From Gammaproteobacteria bacterium UBA4475 (GTDB lineage: Bacteria; Pseudomonadota; Gammaproteobacteria; Pseudomonadales; Azotimanducaceae): DNA of 25,205 nucleotides. The notes beneath the pieces are model-generated. The model was not told the DNA's origin and ran no database searches. It worked only from the letters and a program-made list of their open reading frames with translations. Within the stretch, counting starts at the first letter, position 1. Every line of letters starts with the position of its first letter. The position numbers were made by a program, and so were the translations under genes. Shown here in pieces: positions 16,839-25,205 of this stretch. The stretch covers positions 948-26,152 of the forward strand of contig DGOD01000385.1 of assembly GCA_002389265.1 (NCBI GenBank), given 5' to 3'.

Positions 16839-17375
16839 ATGGCTGAAAAACGTGCTGGAAATTTTATTAACGCTGCGATCCTTAATGACGTGAGCAACAG
16901 CAATCGAATGAGAAACACCAGGCAAGTATCGATTTTCCTGTTGTTGAGCCTATTGTTGGGCCTGCTGCTGAGCTGTGCCGGGCAGGGCCAACATGAGCAG
17001 ACGGGAACGGTGATTGGCGGGCTGCTGGGTGGTGTGCTGGGCTCTCAAGTCGGCGATGGACGAGGCCGTACGGCCGCGATCATTGCTGGTACGCTGATCG
17101 GTACTGCGGTGGGTGGCTCTATCGGTCAGTCCATGGATGAAGTTGATCGGCAGAAAGTGGTGATGAGCCTGGAAAATGTCAGAACGGGCGTGCCGACCCG
17201 CTGGCAGAATCCAGATTCAGGTAACGCTTATGCGGTCGTGCCGACGCGTACCTGGACATCAAGCACAGGCCCTTGTCGCGAATACACGATCAACGCCAAG
17301 GTGGCTGGCCAAGAGGATTCGGTTTACGGCACTGCCTGCCGGCAGGCTGACGGTAGTTGGAAAGTGCAGAACTGA
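16839..17375 (+). CDS. Glycine-zipper 2TM-domain outer-membrane lipoprotein
   Basis: From the ATG at 16839 the product is 178 residues. A lipobox (LLLSC, C46) follows the hydrophobic run IFLLLSLLLGLLLS, then a glycine-zipper region GTVIGGLLGGVLGSQVGDG ... GTLIGTAVGGSIGQ (17-kDa surface antigen type), and a C-terminal domain with two cysteines (GPCREYT, GTACRQAD), common in this lipoprotein family. The role is envelope related; specific function is unknown. The start is a conflict: AGGAGG lies ideally seven bases before 16839, but this gives an unusually long 29-residue N-region; GTG at 16890 or ATG at 16908 would give a normal lipoprotein signal, without a ribosome binding site. It stands alone after the sulfatase. 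Confidence 0.8.
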   Translation: MAEKRAGNFINAAILNDVSNSNRMRNTRQVSIFLLLSLLLGLLLSCAGQGQHEQTGTVIGGLLGGVLGSQVGDGRGRTAAIIAGTLIGTAVGGSIGQSMDEVDRQKVVMSLENVRTGVPTRWQNPDSGNAYAVVPTRTWTSSTGPCREYTINAKVAGQEDSVYGTACRQADGSWKVQN

Positions 17376-17914
17376 TGGCATTGGTTGAGTCGACGGTTTG
17401 ATTGCGTAACACACCGTGGGTAATCACAGTGTTCCGCTTAAGTCAGTATCGGGTTCAGTTGTAGCCGTTGGGTTAGAAAGGCTGCAACTTTTTCTGCCAT
17501 GAAGACCGCAGCGTCTTCAGGTTCTCCTGGTGTTACGGCAATAAGTTTAGCGCAACTGAAGGTGAAATCTGGAGACTTATCTAAAAGACACTAGTCAGTT
17601 GCTGAGCGCGACTTTGGTGGATACTGCCGCCACAATCCAAGAAAGATTGCTTGTAGGCTTTTTGTATCCTGTGATGTATTATGCGGTGGCAACCGGTAGG
17701 CAAGTCTCGATTACCTCCATTGGTGAATGCAGCCAGTGCATTGGGGGAAATGCGTTGCTATTCAGGTTGTTGGGCGCACTCACAATGCTCAATGCTCAAT
17801 GCTCAATGCTCAATGCTCAATGCTCAATGCTCAATGCTCGGGCCCTTAATTTCCATCATGTGTTGCCGGAATCAGTCTAGCTGATGATCTAAAAGATCGA
17901 TTACGTTTAAGAGT
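17376..17914. other. 540-base region upstream of tpsB
   Basis: I see no firm gene. It contains a small hairpin (17500-17506 with 17513-17519), a -10-like TATTAT at 17677-17682 without a well-spaced -35, and the heptamer array at 17784-17839. Plus-strand frames that run through the array (from 17599 and 17681) exist because the unit contains no plus-strand stop in any frame; they lack ribosome binding sites. A 50-codon minus-strand frame (17438-17590) without a start codon looks protein-like and may be a gene remnant. Confidence 0.5.
17784..17839. repeat. Heptanucleotide tandem array, eight perfect copies
   Basis: Eight uninterrupted copies of AATGCTC (56 bases) end 78 bases before the tpsB ATG. 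The array lies outside the tpsB frame, which has a stop at 17885-17887, so its effect would be on the promoter or leader rather than on the protein. Arrays like this change copy number by strand slippage. Confidence 0.97.
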
Positions 17915-17917
17915 TTG

Positions 17918-19636
17918 ATGTTGATTCAGATGTCTGGTGTTGTTCCCAAGATTGTATGCAAAACGATTATTGTCATTGTTGCGTGCGTGATGTCACTTTT
18001 GGCGGCAGCGCAAATTGTTCCCGATGCGGGCTCTGTCCAGCGTGAGTTCAATCCCCCCCCTGCGGTCTTATCTCCCAAGTTACAGTCAACGTTAGCCCTC
18101 GAGGCTAAAGTGCTGCCAGGTGATCGTGGTGCACTAATATATGTTAGCGAGTTTATTGTTACAGGCGTTAATCTGATACCAGGTGCGGCGGTTATTGAGG
18201 CGCTGGCACCCTGGCGTGGTAGGGAATTGTATTTTTCAGAGCTTCAGGTAGCGTTGGAATCGATCAATTCGTTATACGCCGACAAGGGTTGGTTAGCCAG
18301 AGCGCAACTCCCGGTGCAAGATATTGTCGACGGTCGAGTTTTTGTCGAGGTGATCGAGGCGCGCCTGGGGCGCCTCGAAATTGAAGCGACGGACCAATTC
18401 CCTATCTCCTCAGCGCGCGTTTTCAATACGCTGTCGGCCTATGTGGAGAACGCGAAGGTGCTCAACCTTGACCAGCTGAATCAGGGGTTGTATCTGCTCA
18501 ATGACTTGCCCGGTGTAGAGCTACAAGCCGCATTAGCGTCTGGCGAGCAACGTGGCGATGTCGATATTTTACTTTCTAGCTTGCCGGAGTCTCGCTTTGA
18601 TGGTTCCCTTTTGGTCGATAATTGGGGGCACGCCTCGACGGGTACTGAGCGTCTGAGTCTGAATCTTAATGCGAATAATCCAAGTCGTACTGGAGATCAA
18701 GTCCGTATGAGCCTGATGTCCAGCCAAGCTGTTCACTACGGTCGACTCGACTATAGCGTTCCTGTTGGCTATACCGGAATGCGGCTGTCCCTAGGCGCTT
18801 CGCAGTTAGATTACAAATTAATAGGCAGTTTTGCCGCCTTGGAAAGTCGAGGCGAAGCCAAAACGTTAACAATACGGCTATCACGGCCTGTGATGAGCTC
18901 AAAAACAGCAATGGCGAGTCTTGCGCTCGCACATAGCGCTTCTCGTTATATCAATGAAGCGAATGCGATTGTGATCTCGGAAAAATCGCTACAAGCATCA
19001 ATGCTCTCATTGAATGGTTATTGGTTGGGAACAGGCGCGAATGCAGGGATTGCTCAGTGGCTCATAGCTCTGAGTGCCGGCAACCTTGATTTAAGTGCGA
19101 ACCTGGATAATCAACTGGCAGATGCTTCGGGTTTGCGAAGCGCGGGTGATTTTGAAAAACTGAACTTGTCAGCCTCTTACATCACGCCGCTAAGTCAATT
19201 AACCACGTTAATTGTTTCCCTTGCGGGACAGTACGCGAAACAAAATCTTGATTCATCTCAAAAGTTTTCGTTGGGCGGACCACAGGGTATGCGTGCTCAT
19301 CCGAGCTCAGAGGGTGCAGGTGATGACGGTTTCATGCTGAACGTTGAGATAGAGGCCACGGTAGCGCCGCAAACTAAGGTAAGCGCTTTCTATGATTTTG
19401 GAGAAATACGTTTAAACAAAGTGCCTGCAGGCTCGAGCTTGGCGGTGCCCAATAAATACAGCTTACGAGGTTGGGGTGTAAGTGCAGGGCACAGGTTTGG
19501 CCAACGCTCAGAATTTAAGCTGACATTCGGTCGCAGGATTGGTGACAATCCTGCCGCTAGCGATATTAGCGGCAACGATAACGACGGTACTCTGATAGAA
19601 AATCGCGTTTGGCTGAGTTGGATGATGAATTTATGA
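17918..19636 (+). CDS. TpsB family two-partner secretion outer-membrane transporter (ShlB/FhaC/HecB type)
   Basis: The 572-residue protein has a signal peptide (hydrophobic [15 protein letters not shown]), a proline-rich linker, POTRA-like domains (about 75-230, including [18 protein letters not shown] and [20 protein letters not shown]), and a C-terminal beta-barrel built from alternating strands ending in WLSWMMNL with a terminal aromatic/hydrophobic pattern. The loop 6 motif appears as [11 protein letters not shown] (about 452-462), the counterpart of the VRGY motif with the key Arg retained. It would export the TpsA encoded next. The ATG at 17918 is chosen over a TTG just before; AAGAG precedes it. 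The stop overlaps the next ATG as ATGA. Oddity: a C8 run at 18053-18060 in codons 46-48. Confidence 0.9.
   Translation: MLIQMSGVVPKIVCKTIIVIVACVMSLLAAAQIVPDAGSVQREFNPPPAVLSPKLQSTLALEAKVLPGDRGALIYVSEFIVTGVNLIPGAAVIEALAPWRGRELYFSELQVALESINSLYADKGWLARAQLPVQDIVDGRVFVEVIEARLGRLEIEATDQFPISSARVFNTLSAYVENAKVLNLDQLNQGLYLLNDLPGVELQAALASGEQRGDVDILLSSLPESRFDGSLLVDNWGHASTGTERLSLNLNANNPSRTGDQVRMSLMSSQAVHYGRLDYSVPVGYTGMRLSLGASQLDYKLIGSFAALESRGEAKTLTIRLSRPVMSSKTAMASLALAHSASRYINEANAIVISEKSLQASMLSLNGYWLGTGANAGIAQWLIALSAGNLDLSANLDNQLADASGLRSAGDFEKLNLSASYITPLSQLTTLIVSLAGQYAKQNLDSSQKFSLGGPQGMRAHPSSEGAGDDGFMLNVEIEATVAPQTKVSAFYDFGEIRLNKVPAGSSLAVPNKYSLRGWGVSAGHRFGQRSEFKLTFGRRIGDNPAASDISGNDNDGTLIENRVWLSWMMNL
18053..18060 (+). 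repeat. C8 homopolymer inside tpsB
   Basis: Eight C residues encode the Pro-Pro-Pro after the signal peptide. Loss of one C brings a TAG at about 18102, gain of one brings a TAA at about 18116, so any slip truncates the protein to roughly 60-70 residues. Confidence 0.95.
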
Positions 19637-22600
19637 GTCGACACGCCTCTAATGTTGGTGTGGTCACGCTTCTTTGCTTAGGCGTAGCAGCCTATTCAAA
19701 AAGCTTAGCTGTAGAACCTGTTTCTGACACAACATTGCCTACGGGAGGTCAGGTGGCCGCAGGGCAGGTTAGTATTTCTCAGTCCGGGTCAAATATGAAG
19801 TTGTTACAGTCAAGCGATCGGGCGGTGGTTAACTGGCAGAGTTTTGATGTGGGAAGTGCCGCCGAGGTGCAATTTCAGCAGCCCAGCGCGACGTCTAGTG
19901 TGCTCAATCGCGTTGCCTCGCAAGCGCCTTCGCAAATCTTCGGAAAGATTAGTGCCAACGGGCAAGTTTTTTTACTGAATGCTAACGGCGTGATCTTTGG
20001 TCGTGACGCGCAGGTCGATGTTGGTGGCATGATCGCTGGTGCTATGAAAATCACTGACGAAAACTATCTGAATGGTAACCAGGTATTCACAGATGGCCAG
20101 GGCGCTGTTATCAATCAGGGGAGTCTGACCGCAACTGAAGGCGGCTTAATCGCTCTGTTAGCACCAGAGGTGATCAATGAAGGCGTAATACGCGCCAAGC
20201 TCGGCACTATTATCTTGGCGGCAGGTGAAGCGATTACATTGACGAATTCACTGACAGGCATGACGGTGGTGGTTGAGCAGTCGGCTATAGACGCGCTGGT
20301 TGATAATCGTCATTTGATTAGTGCGGAAGACGGTACAGTCTTTATCAGTGCCCGCGATGCCGCTGAGTTGCAGGCATCTGTAGTGACCAACAGTGGGGTT
20401 GTTGAGGCGCGCAGCGCACGGCAAGTCGGCGGCCTGATTCGGTTAGAGGCTGGCAGTCTGCAAAATACCGGCGTGCTTGATGCAAGTAGCAGTGCGGATA
20501 ATGGTGGGTCGATCGAAATCATTGCCGACAGATTAAATTTATCAGGCGCCGAATTGAAGGTTAATGGTGCTTTGATAGGCGGCGAAATTCACTTGAGCGC
20601 CACCGATATTAGCTTGCTGGATGGTACAAGGCTGTCTGCGGTTGGCGACTTGGGTGGGGGTGATATTGCGATTGGTGGTGGTTGGCAGGGCGAGACAATC
20701 AATGACAGTCCGGCGGCGGTAACTGTCTTGATGGGTTCTGATGTACAGCTTGATGCTTCCGCCGCTGTGAACGGTGATGGCGGTGAGATTGTGCTCTGGT
20801 CTGACGTGGCTGATCAGCACTCAGAAACTCGAGTCTCAGGTACGATGCTGGCGACTGGGGGCGTGATATCCGGTCAAGGTGGAAGGGTTGAAACCTCTGG
20901 TCACTATCTCGACGTCGCAGGCGTTAGGGTCGATACGCAGGCGCAAAACGGTGATGCAGGTCTTTGGTTGCTCGATCCGTCTGATATCGTGATTAGTCAA
21001 TCAACAACCTTGAATACGACAGCGGATTCGGCTGGCACTTTTACACCCACCAGTGGCTCAAATGAATCAGTGATTCAGGTTGAGGACATACTCACGGCGC
21101 TGGCTAGCAGTAATGTGACAATTACCACAACGAATGAAAACGTCGCAGGTTCCGCCGCCGGTAATATAAATATACAAGCCGACATTGCTTACACAGGCAG
21201 TAACAATCGATCGTTGACGCTAATCGCCGATAATGAAATCAATCAGGATGCAGCTACAGCAATATCTTCTGCTAATGCGACACTCAATCTGGTGTTAGAC
21301 AACGCGGTCGGTGGTGTTGTGGCCGGTACCATTGGTGCGCCCGGTGGCGATGACGTCAGTATCACCAAACAGGGTGCCGGCAGCTTGACCCTAACCGGTA
21401 CTAATACCTATACCGGTGGCACAACCATCAGCGCCGGTGAATTGCGGTTGGGCGATGGCGGCACAAGCGGTTCTATCACTGGCGACATCGCTAACGCTGG
21501 GACTCTGACTTTTAATCGCGCCGATACGGTGAATTTTGCTGACGTGATCAGTGGTACGGGTGACCTGGTTCAGGCGGGTCTCGGTACGTTGAATTTGACG
21601 GGTGATAATGTATTCACGGGCGGCACCACCATCAGTGCTGGTGAATTACAGTTGGGCGTGGGCAGCACGAATGGCTCGATCATTGGTGATATCGCCAATG
21701 CTGGAACGCTCATCGTCAACCGCTCGGATGCCATCACGCTGGAGGGATTGATCAGTGGCGCCGGTGATCTGGTGCAAGAAGGTGTCGGTACCACGACGCT
21801 GACCGGGACGAACACCTATTCCGGTGGTACAACCATCAGCGCCGGTGAATTGCAGTTAGGCGCGGGCAGCACGATCGGTTCGATTACGGGCGATATAGCC
21901 AATGCGGGAACGCTCATATTCAATCGGTCAGATGACATCACTTTTAGTGGTGTGATCAGCGGTACCGGTGATTTGGTGCAAGGCGGCAGTGGTGTACTGA
22001 CCCTCAATGGCGAAAACCTCTATTCGGGTAGTACTGAGCTGGCAGCAGGAACATTATCCTTGGGCAGTGCCGCTGCGATTGGCGAGTTAGGTGTCATCGG
22101 TTTCAGTGGCGGTAGGCTGCGACATTCAGCACTGAATGTAACGGACTATAGTCCGCGTTTCAGTACGCTTTCGGGTCATGTGCAGTTTGATATTGATACG
22201 GGTGGCGAAGATGTCAGCTATGGTTCGCCACTGGATACCGCGACGTCGACAATTACGAAGCGAGGTCTGGGATCGCTGACACTGTCTGACTCGAGTCGCT
22301 ACGTCGGTACAGTCGTCGGTAGTACATCTATCTCCGCTGGTACCTTGGTGTTGAAAGTCGCTGATATCACCACGTTAACTTCTGCCGAAAGGATAAGCGG
22401 TCTGGGTTCTCTGGCGATTGTCCCCTTGACCACGAGTTTCTCTGCTGATTTCAGTCTGGGCGATCTCAATTTGGGCGCGAATGACGGCTCGGTGATTGGA
22501 AATCTGACAGTTGGCGCCCCAGGCAATACCGCTAACATCACGCTTAACGACCTGCCCGGTAACTTGGTAGTCACCGACAATCAGAGCTATTATGCTGGGA

Positions 22601-25205
22601 CTGTTACCATTCCCAATGGCGCAAGCCCTGGCATTACTGCCATGACGAGCGGCGTTCTTACGCTGTCAGCGCAAACCTCGGTCTCTATTTTGGAGCCTAT
22701 TACAGTCAGTGGTAGCGGCGGTGTTGCCATTCAGACTAGTCAGAACGCTGCGAGCGGTGGCACAGGCACCTATGATCTGGGTGTCAGTGCTACGGGTTTT
22801 CTTGGTGGCATTAGTTTTGATAACTCGACAGGTCAAACCTTTACCACGCAAGATGGTACTAATGTCGCCAATCTAAAAAACTATAACCTAGTGGGCTCTT
22901 TGGCCGAGCTTAGCAGCGCCTCTCTATCAGGTAACATAGCACTAAAAAACAGTCTTGATGCCGCGTCTTACGTGATTACCAATAGCGATAGCTCGATTTC
23001 GAATTATGGCAATGTTTTGGCCGGTCAATTTACCGGTACCTTCACCGGGTTGGGCAACACGATAGTCAATCTGGTGTTGCGAAAAACCAGCGATGAGTCA
23101 GGTATTTTTCAATCAATTAGAAATGCGAAGCTGAGTGACCTGCGGGTACTTGACTCATCCGTCGTCGGACGAAATCATACTGGTCTGATTGTCGGTCGCG
23201 CCTACAGTACAGTGTCACTGTCGGGATTGGTTGTAGACTCCTCCTCGATCTCTGGAGATAGCAATCCACACTTTATTGGTGCCTTGGTGGGTTATGCGGA
23301 TTCAGGAACCCTCAATAACAGTTGGGTTGTTGATAGCGCAGTTTCAGGCTACTACATGGTCGGCGGTCTGATCGGTCATTCGAGAATCAGCGCTGATGGC
23401 GTCCACAACCTGAATACGGATGTCTCCGCCACCAATAATTATCTAGGTGGCTTGTATGGATATACGCCTGGCGCGACAACAATTAATAATTCGAGCTCTT
23501 CTGGTGCGATAAGTGGCATCAACTACGTCGGTGGGCTGGTAGGTGGGCACGACGGTGCTGTGTCCAATTCCTTTGTCACCGGCAGTGTTTCTGCGACGGG
23601 AGTCTATGTCGGTGGTTTGATGGGCCACCACCGTAATGGCAACCTGAATAATGTTTATATGACCGGCGATGTTAGCGGCGGCGGGGAAAGGGTCGGGGGC
23701 CTGGTGGGTTGGCTATCCCCGAATATTAGCTTTGTGAACAGCTATGTTAGTGGCGCTGTATCCGGGCGAAATCGTGTCGGTGGGCTGGCAGGTTATAGCG
23801 ATTCACAGTTGTTGATCGACAATTCCTATTTTAGTGGCGCCAGTGTCACGGGTTCGTCAGGCAACTCCGTGGCGGGCTTTATCGGTGAGATCGCCGGTAA
23901 CCTGACGATTCAAGACGCTTATGTATCAACGCCGTTGATTCAAAGTACGGGTGGCGGTTATGTAGGTGGCTTTGTCGGCTACGCCCGTAGTGCAGTAACG
24001 ATCAGCGACTCCTACGTTACAACAGCGCTGATATCAGGAACGGCGAACTATATCGGAGGCTTGATTGGTCACACAGATAGCGCCGCGACAATCAATCGGG
24101 CTTATGTGGCGGCCAGCGGCGGCACTGCCGTCACCGGCGTCTCTTTTGTTGCGGGTTTAACCGGGCGTATCAACGGCGCCGGTTATATCAGTGACAGCTA
24201 TTTTGGCGGTTCTGTCGCAGCCACCGGTACCAATTATGGTGGTCTGGTGGGCTACATCATGCCCAATACCTATATCGCCAACAGTTACTACGATATCGAT
24301 AATTCCCTTATCAATGGCGTTAAAACCGTGAGCATCGGGGGGCTGTTCGCCGGACAATATGCTGACTGGGTGAATAGCAGTCAGACCCTGTCCAGTCGCT
24401 CCTTGGCGATCGGAAATTATTTCTCTGCACCTGATACCAATGGCTACTACGCCATTAGTAGTTACATTGATAACAGCAATGAAGCAGGGGGTAATCCCAG
24501 TGGGCAGTCTGACTTGAGCAATCTGTTAGGTTTTATTGAGTCAGGTAGCGCCTTTCAAGCGAATGGTTTTAAGTTTAAGTTGGCGAACGATATTGATATG
24601 GCTGCTGCCTCAATACCGTACCTGCCCTATTTGAGTGTGACGGAATTGCTGGGTAATGGCTTTGAGGTAAATAATTTCTCCTGGAACCGGCCCACCTCCA
24701 GCGTGGGTTTCATCGGCCACGCCTATAAGAGTCTGCTGGTAGATATGACAGTCAACACCAGCGTTTACTCAGGACAAACGAATACTAGCTATGCCATTAA
24801 TGCCGAAGACTATGTTGGCACGCTAGTGGGCTCAATTTTTGATGGCAGAATTGAGAACAGTCATACGGTTCTCGCAGGAACCGTGCTGGGCAACACAATA
24901 GTGGGCGGTGCTGTAGGCATGATAACCAATAGCCCAGTGATTACAGCGAGTGCCGTTAGAGCGGCAGGTGTTGTTGCGGCGGATGCACAAGTGGTCAGCG
25001 TTGGGGATTATGTCGGTGGTTTTGCCGGATTGGTTACAACCGGTGCGATGCAAGGGGTCGATAGTGATCTTTCTATTCAAGGAAGTGCAGCCTATGTGGG
25101 GGGGCTCGTAGGCAAGGCAAACGGAACTATTGCTGATGTTTCTGCTGTAGGTGATGTTGTCGGCGCGAATGACTATGTTGGTGGTCTGATTGGTTACCAA
25201 GCCAC
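19633..25205 (+). CDS. TpsA-type giant adhesin: TPS domain, autotransporter repeats, GLUG repeats (partial)
   Basis: The frame starts at an ATG overlapping the tpsB stop and is open for 1857 codons to the window edge; the C-terminus is missing. Residues 1-26 are a signal peptide (cleavage near SLA-VEP). The TPS domain follows (about 30-280): [24 protein letters not shown], then [10 protein letters not shown], where the usual NPNG has Ala for Pro, and GGMIAGAM. A beta-helix-like stretch leads to [12 protein letters not shown] (about 450). Residues about 578-815 hold four autotransporter-associated repeats ([16 protein letters not shown]). From about 1170 there are many GLUG-type repeats ([21 protein letters not shown]). 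It would be secreted by the adjacent TpsB as a surface filament or adhesin; ligand unknown. Few cysteines, many Gly, Ser, Thr, Asn. Confidence 0.9.
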   Translation, partial: MSRHASNVGVVTLLCLGVAAYSKSLAVEPVSDTTLPTGGQVAAGQVSISQSGSNMKLLQSSDRAVVNWQSFDVGSAAEVQFQQPSATSSVLNRVASQAPSQIFGKISANGQVFLLNANGVIFGRDAQVDVGGMIAGAMKITDENYLNGNQVFTDGQGAVINQGSLTATEGGLIALLAPEVINEGVIRAKLGTIILAAGEAITLTNSLTGMTVVVEQSAIDALVDNRHLISAEDGTVFISARDAAELQASVVTNSGVVEARSARQVGGLIRLEAGSLQNTGVLDASSSADNGGSIEIIADRLNLSGAELKVNGALIGGEIHLSATDISLLDGTRLSAVGDLGGGDIAIGGGWQGETINDSPAAVTVLMGSDVQLDASAAVNGDGGEIVLWSDVADQHSETRVSGTMLATGGVISGQGGRVETSGHYLDVAGVRVDTQAQNGDAGLWLLDPSDIVISQSTTLNTTADSAGTFTPTSGSNESVIQVEDILTALASSNVTITTTNENVAGSAAGNINIQADIAYTGSNNRSLTLIADNEINQDAATAISSANATLNLVLDNAVGGVVAGTIGAPGGDDVSITKQGAGSLTLTGTNTYTGGTTISAGELRLGDGGTSGSITGDIANAGTLTFNRADTVNFADVISGTGDLVQAGLGTLNLTGDNVFTGGTTISAGELQLGVGSTNGSIIGDIANAGTLIVNRSDAITLEGLISGAGDLVQEGVGTTTLTGTNTYSGGTTISAGELQLGAGSTIGSITGDIANAGTLIFNRSDDITFSGVISGTGDLVQGGSGVLTLNGENLYSGSTELAAGTLSLGSAAAIGELGVIGFSGGRLRHSALNVTDYSPRFSTLSGHVQFDIDTGGEDVSYGSPLDTATSTITKRGLGSLTLSDSSRYVGTVVGSTSISAGTLVLKVADITTLTSAERISGLGSLAIVPLTTSFSADFSLGDLNLGANDGSVIGNLTVGAPGNTANITLNDLPGNLVVTDNQSYYAGTVTIPNGASPGITAMTSGVLTLSAQTSVSILEPITVSGSGGVAIQTSQNAASGGTGTYDLGVSATGFLGGISFDNSTGQTFTTQDGTNVANLKNYNLVGSLAELSSASLSGNIALKNSLDAASYVITNSDSSISNYGNVLAGQFTGTFTGLGNTIVNLVLRKTSDESGIFQSIRNAKLSDLRVLDSSVVGRNHTGLIVGRAYSTVSLSGLVVDSSSISGDSNPHFIGALVGYADSGTLNNSWVVDSAVSGYYMVGGLIGHSRISADGVHNLNTDVSATNNYLGGLYGYTPGATTINNSSSSGAISGINYVGGLVGGHDGAVSNSFVTGSVSATGVYVGGLMGHHRNGNLNNVYMTGDVSGGGERVGGLVGWLSPNISFVNSYVSGAVSGRNRVGGLAGYSDSQLLIDNSYFSGASVTGSSGNSVAGFIGEIAGNLTIQDAYVSTPLIQSTGGGYVGGFVGYARSAVTISDSYVTTALISGTANYIGGLIGHTDSAATINRAYVAASGGTAVTGVSFVAGLTGRINGAGYISDSYFGGSVAATGTNYGGLVGYIMPNTYIANSYYDIDNSLINGVKTVSIGGLFAGQYADWVNSSQTLSSRSLAIGNYFSAPDTNGYYAISSYIDNSNEAGGNPSGQSDLSNLLGFIESGSAFQANGFKFKLANDIDMAAASIPYLPYLSVTELLGNGFEVNNFSWNRPTSSVGFIGHAYKSLLVDMTVNTSVYSGQTNTSYAINAEDYVGTLVGSIFDGRIENSHTVLAGTVLGNTIVGGAVGMITNSPVITASAVRAAGVVAADAQVVSVGDYVGGFAGLVTTGAMQGVDSDLSIQGSAAYVGGLVGKANGTIADVSAVGDVVGANDYVGGLIGYQA
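21364..22090 (+). repeat. Four 204-bp coding repeats in tpsA
   Basis: Units start at 21364, 21568, 21772 and 21976, with exact 204-base spacing (68 residues); the fourth is partial and diverged. Each has [22 protein letters not shown] followed by [12 protein letters not shown] and [14 protein letters not shown] strings, matching the passenger-associated transport repeat seen in classical autotransporters. Confidence 0.9.
23150..25205 (+). repeat. GLUG-motif repeat region in tpsA
   Basis: About 15 or more degenerate units of roughly 25-45 residues, each with a [YF][VI]GG[LF][VI]G core followed by a short variable part and NS[YF]V-like strand, run from near 23150 to 24300 and again from about 24790 to the window end. 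Between them, a block near 24360-24780 lacks the core. The boundary is approximate. Confidence 0.75.

Noticed and set aside
17784..17839. CRISPR-like repeat
   Set aside because: Units of 7 bases directly adjoin with no spacers; this is a simple tandem array.
17599..17884. Two plus-strand frames with repeating MLNAQCS running through the heptamer array
   Set aside because: The unit lacks stops in every plus-strand frame, so any frame through it stays open; there is no ribosome binding site and the rest is not protein-like.
20310..25200. Several minus-strand frames of 60-120 codons inside tpsA
   Set aside because: They are mirror frames caused by the repetitive Gly/Ser/Thr-rich coding sequence; none has independent support.

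Overview
The window reads as a chromosomal stretch of a free-living, probably marine gammaproteobacterium. The support is the class II (E. coli-type, about 490 residue) ketol-acid reductoisomerase, an E. coli-like RimK, a ModF-like double ABC ATPase, a CYP153-type alkane/fatty-acid hydroxylase, two sulfatases, a DUF3185 protein and a two-partner secretion (TPS) adhesin. GC content is moderate and there are no tRNA, rRNA, insertion sequences or CRISPR arrays. The lineage is inferred from gene families only; something near the Cellvibrionales is my best guess.

Layout. 1-3.4 kb: a MATE exporter on the minus strand behind an unrecognised protein with no normal start codon, divergent from an MFS transporter. 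3.5-6.4 kb: a cytoplasmic-type sulfatase, a likely 24-residue single-membrane-segment peptide and an exported protein of unknown function, all minus strand. 6.4-9.5 kb: CYP153 (minus) divergent from ilvC (plus). 9.5-12.2 kb: the ModF-like ATPase and an MFS drug-type exporter. 12.4-14.3 kb: rimK (minus) divergent from an SDR dehydrogenase. 14.3-14.75 kb: DUF3185 membrane protein and a 36-residue lysine-rich microprotein, minus strand, with a factor-independent terminator between them. 15.0-17.4 kb: an exported sulfatase and a glycine-zipper lipoprotein. 17.4-25.2 kb: a TPS locus, tpsB then tpsA, which overlap by four bases; tpsA is still open after about 1857 codons at the window edge.

The TPS locus is the most interesting part. 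Eight perfect tandem copies of a 7-base unit (17784-17839) lie 78 bases upstream of the tpsB start, and a run of eight C residues lies inside tpsB just after the signal peptide; one base gained or lost there leads to a stop within about 20 codons. Both are typical slippage tracts. The heptamer array resembles in kind the 7-bp repeats in the promoters of the Haemophilus influenzae HMW1/HMW2 TPS adhesins, where copy number tunes expression. The exoprotein joins a TPS domain, four 204-bp autotransporter-type repeats and many GLUG repeats. The inference is a large surface adhesin whose export partner may be switched on and off and whose operon level may be tuned by repeat number.

The other genes look like mostly independent housekeeping or accessory functions. 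Small genes (24, 36 and 71 residues) have good ribosome binding sites. Several longer genes use TTG starts.
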